Shown here: one piece after another, positions 15,747-22,369 of the stretch
How the letters are laid out: each line of letters opens with the position of its first letter
Position numbering within the stretch: position 1 is the stretch's first letter
NCBI GenBank assembly: GCA_003241595.1
Contig: QFOU01000013.1
Coordinates: forward strand, 1 to 26,264
Direction of reading: 5' to 3'
Source: Pseudomonas fluorescens
Lineage (GTDB): Bacteria > Pseudomonadota > Alphaproteobacteria > UBA2136 > UBA6156
Length of the DNA stretch: 26,264 nt
Position numbers and translations under genes: made by a program
Notes under the pieces: model-generated
Told to the model about the DNA's origin: nothing
Database searches by the model: none
What the model saw: the letters and a program-made list of their open reading frames with translations, nothing else

Positions 15747-15773
15747 TAGCGCCCAGCTTGGTGTACTAGCGCC
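15747..15773. repeat. Direct repeat TAGCGCC spaced by two helical turns
   Basis: TAGCGCC occurs at 15747-15753 and 15767-15773, a period of 20 bases. It lies between the divergent SLAM-like operon and arfB. Such spacing suits a dimeric regulator on one face of the DNA, but a 7-base repeat can be chance. Confidence 0.35.
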
Positions 15774-15787
15774 GCATCGCTTCATAC

Positions 15788-15817
15788 TTAACAGCCACGG
15801 CCAAATCTGCTTAAATA
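15788..15817 (+). promoter_or_regulatory. Possible promoter giving a leaderless arfB mRNA
   Basis: TTAACA (15788-15793) and TAAATA (15812-15817) are separated by 18 bases. The -10 ends 5 bases before the arfB ATG, and no Shine-Dalgarno is present in between. Confidence 0.35.
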
Positions 15818-15822
15818 CACGC

Positions 15823-16200
15823 ATGAATCCCGCGGCCCTCGAATGGAAATTTTTCACTGCCGGAGGCCCCGGCGGGCAGCATGTCAATAAGGTGGCCACG
15901 GCTGCGCAACTGCGCGTCAATGTCGCCGCACTTAACCTGCCCGAGCACGCGACTCAAAAACTTCTCGCCTCAGCAACAAAAGAAGGCGACATCATCATCG
16001 TCGCCAAGCGCTATAAAAGTCAGGAACAGAACAAGGCGGACGCCCTCCAGCGCCTCGAATCACTTATCGAGAAAGCCCGGCACATCCCGCGCAAACGCCG
16101 CGCCACCAAACCCACCCGTGCCAGCGGAGAACGCCGTCTTTCGGCAAAGAAGACCCGCGCCACCATCAAGGCCGGTCGCGGTAAGATCTCGTCAGAATAA
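15823..16200 (+). CDS. arfB: Alternative ribosome-rescue factor B (peptidyl-tRNA hydrolase)
   Basis: ArfB (YaeJ) releases peptides from ribosomes stalled on mRNAs lacking a stop codon. The 125-residue length fits the family. The catalytic GGQ is at 17-19 in TAGGPGGQHVNK. The central domain continues to about residue 85. The C-terminal tail (90-125) is very basic (PRKRRATKPTRASGERR, KAGRG) and is known in the family to enter the empty mRNA channel. Unlike release factors, it has no stop-codon recognition domain. There is no Shine-Dalgarno; a -10-like TAAATA ends 5 bases before the ATG. The gene ends with two adjacent stops and is followed by a strong hairpin. It is divergent from the SLAM-like operon. 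Confidence 0.93.
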   Translation: MNPAALEWKFFTAGGPGGQHVNKVATAAQLRVNVAALNLPEHATQKLLASATKEGDIIIVAKRYKSQEQNKADALQRLESLIEKARHIPRKRRATKPTRASGERRLSAKKTRATIKAGRGKISSE

Positions 16201-16205
16201 TAATG

Positions 16206-16240
16206 AAAAAAAGGCTCCCGTAATACGGGAGCCTCATATT
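16206..16240. terminator. Bidirectional terminator between arfB and the convergent small exported-protein gene
   Basis: GGCTCCCGT (16213-16221) and ACGGGAGCC (16225-16233) form a 9-bp stem. On the minus strand it is followed by seven T residues (A-run at 16206-16212). On the plus strand TCATATTTT follows. It can end both convergent units. Confidence 0.9.
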
Positions 16241-16286
16241 TTAAAAGCAGATGATCATCAAGCTGCACGACAGATTGAGTGGGTCA

Positions 16287-16556
16287 TTAAATGCCCTCGT
16301 CGGGCCGCATCCGTTGCATAAGCTGAATGGCTTCGCTTTCGGATATGGTGCGGACGTGGGGTTCGCCAGGCGGCGTCATGTGCCGTGGACCTTTCATCCA
16401 CAGAACCTTCGCCTGAGGAACGGTTGCAGGACGCTCTACCGCCAGCGGAGCGCCTTGCGCTTCACTGCGTTCAGCCTGAATGGCCGCCGCAGCGAAGGGA
16501 AGTGAGGGAACAACGCCGGCCGAGAGGGCGACGCTTACAAGAACAAGTATTTTCAT
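16287..16556 (-). CDS. Small exported protein of unknown function (89 aa)
   Basis: I take ATG 16556 (MKILVLVSVALSAG) as the start because GGGGA lies about 5-7 bases upstream and it begins a proper signal peptide. The longer open frame to 16610 would put 18 residues before that peptide. Cleavage is likely after FAAAA at residues 20-24. The mature part of about 65 residues has no cysteine. It contains a stretch with Trp and Lys (AKVLWMKGPRHMTPPGEP) and ends with a helical segment (SESEAIQLMQRMRPDEGI). It is probably a small periplasmic protein. I recognise no family. It is convergent with arfB and lies downstream of hisS on the same strand, separated by the hairpin at 16655-16674. Confidence 0.65.
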   Translation of the reverse strand: MKILVLVSVALSAGVVPSLPFAAAAIQAERSEAQGAPLAVERPATVPQAKVLWMKGPRHMTPPGEPHVRTISESEAIQLMQRMRPDEGI

Positions 16557-16654
16557 AGCAGTTCCCCGAGGTTGTCGGGCACAAGCGCCCGAAAAAAGTA
16601 TGATGTCCAATGCCAGATACGCGGAATTGAAGATGTAAGGTTATCGTAAGAAAG

Positions 16655-16674
16655 GCGCCCCGACAAGGGGGCGC
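16655..16674 (-). terminator. Terminator of hisS
   Basis: GCGCCCC and GGGGCGC form a 7-bp stem around GACAAG, about 42 bases after the hisS stop. CTTTCTT follows on the minus strand. A longer T-run (TTTTTTT, 16680-16686) is present on the plus strand, so it also blocks transcription from the left. Confidence 0.75.
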
Positions 16675-16716
16675 TCCGCTTTTTTTGTGTACAGCCGCTT
16701 CGGTTGGCTGAAGGCC

Positions 16717-18009
16717 TTAAAGATCCAAAAGCGTTTGCAAATAAGGCACTAACGCATGGGTATCCAACTCGGTCTGGCTGCGGTCGGCAAAGGTGCGTAC
16801 CACGGCTTTCTCGATATTTTCAGCCACAATGCCGTACGCGATCCCACGCTTTTGCGCATTCATAAAGTGCTGGCCCGCACTTTTGTCACCCAGCGCCAAT
16901 TCGCAGGGGATTCCCTCAGCGCGCAGCGTCTGGCACAGGCTCGCCGCCGCAGGGCCGGTTACAATCACCTTGGCAGTGGTTGCACCCAACGTGCTGTAAG
17001 GCGGCTGCTGCATCAACCATGCGGAAAGTCGGGAAATGCCAATGCTCAAACCCACACCCGGCAAATTGCGGTCGGCAAGGCTGGCGGTCAGGTTGTCATA
17101 ACGTCCCCCACTGCAAATCGAACCCAACTCCGGTGCCGCATGCAACTTGGTCTCCAGCACGGTGCCGGTGTAGTAATCCAAACCCCGTGCAATGGTCATA
17201 TCAATAACGATATTCGCTGCATTCCCCGTCAAAGCGCGCACGGTCGTCATCACGGTTTTCAACTCTTCAGCGCCTTCAGCGGCGGTCGCATTTAAGCCGG
17301 TCAAGCCATCAACTTTTCCAGCCTTCAAGGTCGCCAAAAGCTCATCCACTTGTGCGCCACCATTGATAGCCACCAATTTAGAACGCGCTTCCTCAGCACT
17401 TACTTTCTCAAGGTCATCGATGACCTTGACCGCCTTATAAACTTCATCACCCGCACTAAAGCCCGCACCTTCAACCAAACCCAGCAGCAATTTCCGGTTA
17501 TTCACCCGCATTGTAAACTCAGCCCCAGTCGGCAGCACCGCCATCAAAGCACTATGCGCCGCCGCAATCACCTCGGCATCCGCCTCAATCGGCAAAGCCC
17601 CATCGCCGATCACATCCAAATCAAACTGGTGGAATTGACGATACCGCCCATATTGCGGACGCTCGCCCCGCCATACCGGCTGAACCTGATACCGGCGGAA
17701 CGGGAACACCAAGCTGGAATAATTTTGTGCTACATACCGCGCCAATGGCACGGTCAGGTCAAACCGCAGCGCCAATTCCTTGCTGCCATCATCGCCATCC
17801 GCCGCATTGAGGCGACGCAAAGCATAAACCTCTTTGCTGTCCACGCCCTTGCTCACCAGGGTGTCGATGCGCTCCACAGCCGCGGTTTCCAGCGGAACAT
17901 ACCCAAAGCTCTTATAAATATGCGCGATCTTGCCGGTAATATCGTCAAACGCCAGCTGTTGGGCGGGCAAATACTCAGGGAATCCGGAGATCGGGTCGAT
18001 TTTAGCCAT
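16717..18009 (-). CDS. hisS: Histidyl-tRNA synthetase
   Basis: The class II synthetase charges tRNA-His. The 430 residues match the bacterial family. Motif 2 is RGERPQYGRYRQFHQ at 114-128. The two histidine-specific signatures are ARGLDYYTG at 274-282 and GGRYDNL at 301-307. Motif 3 is GVGLSIGISRL at 318-328. The C-terminal anticodon-binding domain covers about 340-430. Motif 2 is of the canonical E. coli type, not the divergent type described for a large group of alphaproteobacteria with altered tRNA-His identity. The ATG at 18009 (MAKIDPISGFPEYLP) has no clear Shine-Dalgarno. It is divergent from thyX, with 124 bases between. Confidence 0.96.
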   Translation of the reverse strand: MAKIDPISGFPEYLPAQQLAFDDITGKIAHIYKSFGYVPLETAAVERIDTLVSKGVDSKEVYALRRLNAADGDDGSKELALRFDLTVPLARYVAQNYSSLVFPFRRYQVQPVWRGERPQYGRYRQFHQFDLDVIGDGALPIEADAEVIAAAHSALMAVLPTGAEFTMRVNNRKLLLGLVEGAGFSAGDEVYKAVKVIDDLEKVSAEEARSKLVAINGGAQVDELLATLKAGKVDGLTGLNATAAEGAEELKTVMTTVRALTGNAANIVIDMTIARGLDYYTGTVLETKLHAAPELGSICSGGRYDNLTASLADRNLPGVGLSIGISRLSAWLMQQPPYSTLGATTAKVIVTGPAAASLCQTLRAEGIPCELALGDKSAGQHFMNAQKRGIAYGIVAENIEKAVVRTFADRSQTELDTHALVPYLQTLLDL

Positions 18010-18115
18010 GGTAAGCGGGTAGTCCGTTGGTTGTTCGTCTGAATTTCAGCGCCGACTGTTTGGTTTTTAGGCACTTCATATAGGAAGAGTTTCTAGCATA
18101 GGTTAGTGTGCCCGC

Positions 18116-18124
18116 AAAGGGGAG
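18116..18124 (+). promoter_or_regulatory. Strong ribosome binding site of the ThyX-like gene
   Basis: AAAGGGGAG lies 9 bases before the ATG at 18134 and fixes that start. Confidence 0.8.
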
Positions 18125-18133
18125 TATACTTTC

Positions 18134-19555
18134 ATGAGCACCGCAAACACGGCCAAACAACCGCAAATTTTCGTCTACGACGACATCCACCCCGAAGACG
18201 GCGCCATGCTGCAGGCTCTCTACAGCCGCAGCCCCGCCAGCGTGGTAGACCACCTCGAGAAGGTAAAATCAGCCGGCAGCGGCAAGTTCATGAGCCAGTA
18301 CTATGTCGGCTACGGCCACGCCAGCATCGGAGACTGCGGCGTCACCACCATCTTCATGGAAAACTACTCCATGCTCGCCGCCAAAGCGATTCAAGACAAC
18401 GCGCTCTACTCCGGCCAGGAAGCCAGCACCCGCTACCTCGACTTCGCCCAGCAGCCGATGTACGACCCCTACAACAACGCCGCCAGCCAAGCCATTCTGG
18501 ATGGCTGGATGTCCCTCTACAACAGCACCATGCCGCTGGTGAAGGAAGCTCTCGCCCAGCGCCACCCGTTTAGCGATACCGAGTACAAGAGCGAAAAGAT
18601 CTGGCAGAACGCCATCAACGCCCGCGCGTTCGATATCATGCGCGGCTTCCTCCCCGTCGGCTGCACCACGCTCTTTAGCTGGACCACCAACCTCCGCCAG
18701 GCGCGTGAAAAGCTGATGGCCATGAAGAACCACCCGCTCCCCGAGATCCAAGAGCTGGCTCAAACCCTCTTCAAGCAACTCTACGCCAAATACCCCAACA
18801 GCTTCACCGGCGAAGAAATGTCGAACGAGGGTCGCTACGCCGCCCGCAGCGCCTACTACGCCGCGCAATCCGAGCGCGACAACTTCGTCAGCGTGCAAAA
18901 CCTGCTGGATGAAGAACGCATTATGGAAGAAGACCTCGACGAGTTGGAAGAAGGCGGCATGGTCGTCAACAAAACCGAACTCGACGTCGCCGGCCTCACC
19001 GACTTCGAATCCGCAGCCCTCAACACTCGCCCGGAAGGTGCCAACCTCAACCGCCGCTTGGCCGCCTACGGCAACTACAACCTGCAGTTCCTGCTCGATT
19101 TCGGCAGCTACCGCGACCTCCAGCGCCACCGCAACGGCATCTGCCAAGTGCCGCTGATCGACGGCTCCTTCGGCATCTACCCCTGGTACATCCAGCAGAT
19201 CCAAAGCCTGATTTCCGCAGACGCCTACACCGCCTTCGAAGCGGAAGTCATCCGCCTGCTGGAAGCCATCGAAGACCTGCCGGAAAGCCTCGAACCCACT
19301 GCACTGAAAAACCAGTATCTCTACCCCATGGGCACCTCCGTGCTCTGCCAATTGGCCTACTCGCTGCCGCAGATGGTGTATGTGGCTGAGCTCCGCGCGC
19401 AAAAAACCGTGCACCCCACCCTGCGCCCCATCGCGCAAGCCATGGGCCGTGTTTTGAGCGAAGACTTCCCGGAAATGGCCCTCTATATCGATGAAGACGC
19501 CGATGGCTGGACCGCCAAACGTGGCGAGCAAACCATCGAAGCCAAGGTCGCTTAA
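18134..19555 (+). CDS. thyX: Tandem-domain ThyX-like protein (flavin-dependent thymidylate synthase family)
   Basis: ThyX methylates dUMP to dTMP using FAD, NADPH and methylene-tetrahydrofolate. Single-domain ThyX has about 220-300 residues; this one has 473 and contains the fold twice. N-half: GHASIGDCG (61-69), SGQEASTRY (93-101) and ARAFDIMRGFLPVGCTTLF (163-181). C-half: RHRNG (331-335) and LYPMGTSVLC (396-405) followed by the same helix pattern. The family signature RHRxxSxNExSxRY is split. The N-half keeps E-x-S-x-R-Y but has DNA where RHR should be (88-90). The C-half keeps RHR but lacks the rest. An acidic linker (EERIMEEDLDELEEGG, 260-275) joins the halves. One composite site per pair of halves is plausible; loss of activity is the alternative. 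The start is set by AAAGGGGAG. The gene heads a plus-strand series. Confidence 0.85.
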   Translation: MSTANTAKQPQIFVYDDIHPEDGAMLQALYSRSPASVVDHLEKVKSAGSGKFMSQYYVGYGHASIGDCGVTTIFMENYSMLAAKAIQDNALYSGQEASTRYLDFAQQPMYDPYNNAASQAILDGWMSLYNSTMPLVKEALAQRHPFSDTEYKSEKIWQNAINARAFDIMRGFLPVGCTTLFSWTTNLRQAREKLMAMKNHPLPEIQELAQTLFKQLYAKYPNSFTGEEMSNEGRYAARSAYYAAQSERDNFVSVQNLLDEERIMEEDLDELEEGGMVVNKTELDVAGLTDFESAALNTRPEGANLNRRLAAYGNYNLQFLLDFGSYRDLQRHRNGICQVPLIDGSFGIYPWYIQQIQSLISADAYTAFEAEVIRLLEAIEDLPESLEPTALKNQYLYPMGTSVLCQLAYSLPQMVYVAELRAQKTVHPTLRPIAQAMGRVLSEDFPEMALYIDEDADGWTAKRGEQTIEAKVA

Positions 19556-19579
19556 AGAGAGAAGGGGAGTCACATAGGT

Positions 19580-20212
19580 ATGGCGCGCATCCTCCTCGCA
19601 GGTCTCCTGCTGCTGGCATTCGCTAGCCATACCTATGCCCAAACCGGTGGCCGCTATGCCTCGGTCGAGGAATTCACGGCCTACCAAAACCCCAAGGTAC
19701 AAGCCATCTTCAACCAACAGCAACGCAACCTGAAGGAAAAGTGCCAAGCCGCCTTCATCAAAAAGGCCACGGCACTCGTCATCCAGCAACAACCGGTATT
19801 CGTCGCGCAGGATAAACTGACCGAAGGCCACTGGGTTGTGCGTTATGTCGCCGATGTCTGCGGCACGCCCTCCACCCGCACAGCCGAGTTCAAGGTCGTC
19901 TCGGGTGGCGTGGCCATCAATGCCCTCGCCCCCGGGGATACGCTGGCCGATGGCAAGCTCCAGGCCGATATCCTTCACAGCCTCGCCTTATCCGCCAATC
20001 AAATGATGCCCCAGTGCCGCGAAGAACCGAACATTCGAAACACCACCATCACCATACATCCGGGCACCGTGAAGGACCGCTGGACGGAGCTTTGGATCGC
20101 CGAATTCTGCAACCGCGATATCGCCCAAGGTATCGAATTCCTGCCCACCAAAGGCGGCACAACTTTTAAAATGAACGTCCCGAACAAGACGATCAAAGTC
20201 CAAAAGATCTAA
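19580..20212 (+). CDS. Exported protein with an internal 83-residue repeat, unknown function
   Basis: The 210-residue product has a signal peptide (1-20, ending HTYA) and four cysteines at 55, 94, 146 and 177. Two copies of one module are visible. In the first, Trp85, Cys94, Phe104 and Gly109-Gly110 align with Trp168, Cys177, Phe187 and Gly192-Gly193 in the second, a constant offset of 83. Each module has an earlier cysteine (55, 146) that could form a disulfide with the later one. The modules look like small beta domains in the periplasm. AGGGGAG lies about 12 bases before the ATG. It starts 24 bases after the ThyX-like gene and ends 20 bases before mrp, so it is probably in the same transcript. 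I recognise no family. Confidence 0.75.
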   Translation: MARILLAGLLLLAFASHTYAQTGGRYASVEEFTAYQNPKVQAIFNQQQRNLKEKCQAAFIKKATALVIQQQPVFVAQDKLTEGHWVVRYVADVCGTPSTRTAEFKVVSGGVAINALAPGDTLADGKLQADILHSLALSANQMMPQCREEPNIRNTTITIHPGTVKDRWTELWIAEFCNRDIAQGIEFLPTKGGTTFKMNVPNKTIKVQKI

Positions 20213-20232
20213 CTAACGACGGCCTATTTTTC

Positions 20233-21057
20233 ATGTCGAATTCCATTCCCAACATCAAACACATCATCGCGGTCGCATCTGGCAAGGGTGGCGTGGGCAA
20301 AAGCACTACGGCCATGAACCTCGCGGTCGCCCTTGGCCTCAAGGGCCTGCGCGTAGGTATGCTGGATGCCGATATCTACGGCCCCTCCCAACCCCGCATG
20401 CTGGGCGTGAAGGATGCCAAGCCGGAGTCCGACGGCCAATGGATCGAACCCGTCGTCACCCACGGCATCAGCCTCATGTCCATGGGCTTTTTGGTCGATG
20501 AAACCACCCCCACCGTCTGGCGCGGCCCCATGGTGCAAAGCGCGCTTATGCAAATGCTCAAACAGGTGCGCTGGGGGAGTGAAAAATCACCGCTGGATAT
20601 CCTCGTCCTCGACATGCCCCCCGGCACCGGCGATACCCAACTCACCATCACCCAGCAGGTCGCACTCAGCGGCGCGGTCATCGTGAGTACGCCGCAAGAC
20701 ATCGCCCTGATCGACGCCCGCAAAGGCCTCGAAATGTTCCGTAAAGTGAACGTCGATATTCTGGGCGTGGTGGAGAACATGTCGGTCTTCTGCTGCCCCA
20801 ATTGCGGCCACCAAACCCCCATCTTCGGGGCCCACGGTGCCCGCGCCATGGCGGAAGAATTGCACTACGACCTCCTCGCCGAAGTGCCGTTAGAACTCGC
20901 CATCCGCGAGCGCTCCGACAACGGCCAACCACTCGTCATCGCCGAACCCGAAAGCCCTGCTGCCATCATCTACCGCACATTGGCCGATAAGGTTTGGGAA
21001 AAGGTCACTGCCCCCAAAGCCGAATCTACCGGCCCCGTGAAGATCGTCATCGAATAA
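20233..21057 (+). CDS. mrp: Mrp/ApbC-type iron-sulfur cluster carrier ATPase
   Basis: This 274-residue P-loop ATPase belongs to the Mrp/Nbp35 family, which carries Fe-S clusters to apo-proteins. It has the deviant Walker A GKGGVGKST at 17-25, the typical ADIYGPSQPRMLG region and the MPPGTGDTQL motif. Near the C-terminus the cluster-binding CxxC is Cys188 and Cys191 in CCPNCG. The N-terminal MIP18/DUF59 domain of the longer bacterial forms is absent, so it is the short form. No good Shine-Dalgarno precedes the ATG; the start is 20 bases after the preceding gene. A strong hairpin region (21064-21109) follows. Confidence 0.93.
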   Translation: MSNSIPNIKHIIAVASGKGGVGKSTTAMNLAVALGLKGLRVGMLDADIYGPSQPRMLGVKDAKPESDGQWIEPVVTHGISLMSMGFLVDETTPTVWRGPMVQSALMQMLKQVRWGSEKSPLDILVLDMPPGTGDTQLTITQQVALSGAVIVSTPQDIALIDARKGLEMFRKVNVDILGVVENMSVFCCPNCGHQTPIFGAHGARAMAEELHYDLLAEVPLELAIRERSDNGQPLVIAEPESPAAIIYRTLADKVWEKVTAPKAESTGPVKIVIE

Positions 21058-21063
21058 CAGCGT

Positions 21064-21110
21064 CGCTGCAAGGCCACAGCGCCTGCATAAAGGGCAGGCA
21101 AGGCCTTGCG
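21064..21110. repeat. Nested stem-loop between mrp and hflK
   Basis: GCAAGGCC (21068-21075) pairs with GGCCTTGC (21102-21109), and inside it GCCTGC (21081-21086) pairs with GCAGGC (21094-21099). CGCTG (21064-21068) and CAGCG (21077-21081) could form a competing hairpin. No T-run follows directly. It may end the mrp transcript or act as a regulatory RNA fold. Confidence 0.6.
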
Positions 21111-21125
21111 CTTGGCCGCGTTTCC

Positions 21126-21153
21126 TTGACCTTTCATCATATTTTCGTATTCT
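21126..21153 (+). promoter_or_regulatory. Probable hflK promoter placing +1 at the ATG
   Basis: TTGACC (21126-21131) and TATTCT (21148-21153) are 16 bases apart. The -10 ends 7 bases before the hflK ATG, and the intervening TCTAAAACCC-type sequence has no Shine-Dalgarno. The same TTGACC hexamer is found before gltA. Confidence 0.45.
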
Positions 21154-21160
21154 AAAACCC

Positions 21161-22357
21161 ATGAAATCGAGCAAATTTTTCTCTGGTAATGTATTCGCAT
21201 GGGATAACGGCCAAGGCCCATGGGGTAAACCCAATCCGCACAAGGCGCCCAAGCCCAAAGCCGAACCTCAACGCCCCTATGCAGGCCGCGATACAACTCC
21301 GTCCTCGCAACCCGATCTTGAAGATGTCGTGAATCAAATGGCCGAAAAGCTCCGTGGCTTTTGGCGCAACGGTAATAATGGTGGCAATGGCTCCGGCACC
21401 GGCCCTATGGGCGTGGGCTTCGAATGGTGGGGCCTCGGCTTCCTCATGCTCTGGCTCGCCAGCGGTCTTTATATTGTCGCACCAGAAGAGCAGGGGGTCG
21501 TCACCCGCTTCGGCGCCTACGTGAAAACCAGCGATTCCGGTCTTAACTACCGCCTGCCATGGCCGATCGAAAAGGTCACCAAGCTTCCGGTTACACGCGT
21601 CAACCAGCTCGAGATTGGCTTCCGCAGCGGCGAAGGTCGCATGGAACCCATCGATGTCGCCGCCGAAAGTCTGATGCTCACCGGCGACCAGAACATCGTG
21701 GATCTCGATTTTACCGTGAACTGGAAGATCGCCAACCCGTCCGCCTTCCTCTTTAACGTCGCCGATCCCGCCGGTACGCTGGTCGATGTCGCCGAAAGCG
21801 TGATGCGCGAAACCATCGGCCGCCACCCGATCGATGACGCCCTCACCAGCAACAAGGCCGCCATCCAGCACGAGGCCCGCGCGCAAATGCAACGCGTCCT
21901 CAATTCCTATAAAATGGGTATCGCTATCGTTAATGTCTCGCTTCAGCGCGTCAATCCGCCGTCCGAGGTGATCGAAGCCTTCCGCGATGTGCAGGCGGCT
22001 AACGCCGACAAACAGCGCCTCATCAACGAGGCTCGCGGCTATGCCAACCAGATCGTGCCGTTGGCTCGTGGTGAAGCTGCCAAAATGCTGGAACAGGCCG
22101 AAGGTTATAAGTCCGCCAAGGTGGCCGAAGCCACCGGTGCGGCCCAGCGCTTCAATGCCCAGGTCAACGCCTATCAACAAGCCCCCGCCGTCACGCGCGA
22201 CCGCCTCTATTACGAGACGATGCAAGACGTCATGAGCAATACTCAAAAAGTGGTCACCACCAGCCGCAGTGCCAACGGCGTACTGCCCTTCCTGCCGCTC
22301 GACCGCATGCTCAAACCTAATGCTGCGGTCGCTCCCGCCGCAGGCCCGCAACAGTAA
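21161..22357 (+). CDS. hflK: FtsH protease modulator HflK
   Basis: HflK with HflC forms the periplasmic cage around the FtsH protease in the inner membrane. The 398 residues fit the family. The cytoplasmic N-terminus is Gly/Pro/Asn-rich (NGNNGGNGSG). A transmembrane helix lies at about 89-106 (WWGLGFLMLWLASGLYIV). The stomatin/SPFH domain follows, with PEEQGVVTRFGAY, DVAESVMRETIGR and the helical NADKQRLINEARGYANQI region. The C-terminus is Pro/Ala-rich. No Shine-Dalgarno precedes the ATG; a promoter just upstream suggests a leaderless transcript. hflC follows 12 bases after the stop by the preferred start. Confidence 0.97.
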   Translation: MKSSKFFSGNVFAWDNGQGPWGKPNPHKAPKPKAEPQRPYAGRDTTPSSQPDLEDVVNQMAEKLRGFWRNGNNGGNGSGTGPMGVGFEWWGLGFLMLWLASGLYIVAPEEQGVVTRFGAYVKTSDSGLNYRLPWPIEKVTKLPVTRVNQLEIGFRSGEGRMEPIDVAAESLMLTGDQNIVDLDFTVNWKIANPSAFLFNVADPAGTLVDVAESVMRETIGRHPIDDALTSNKAAIQHEARAQMQRVLNSYKMGIAIVNVSLQRVNPPSEVIEAFRDVQAANADKQRLINEARGYANQIVPLARGEAAKMLEQAEGYKSAKVAEATGAAQRFNAQVNAYQQAPAVTRDRLYYETMQDVMSNTQKVVTTSRSANGVLPFLPLDRMLKPNAAVAPAAGPQQ

Positions 22358-22369
22358 GGAGATATGACC

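Noticed and set aside
18269..19978. 569-codon open frame on the minus strand
   Set aside because: It is antisense to the ThyX-like gene and runs across the next gene's start; composition is that of a shadow frame.
22364..22369. Earlier hflC start (MTMNPQ)
   Set aside because: Only two bases separate it from AAGGAG; the ATG at 22370 has the proper spacing.
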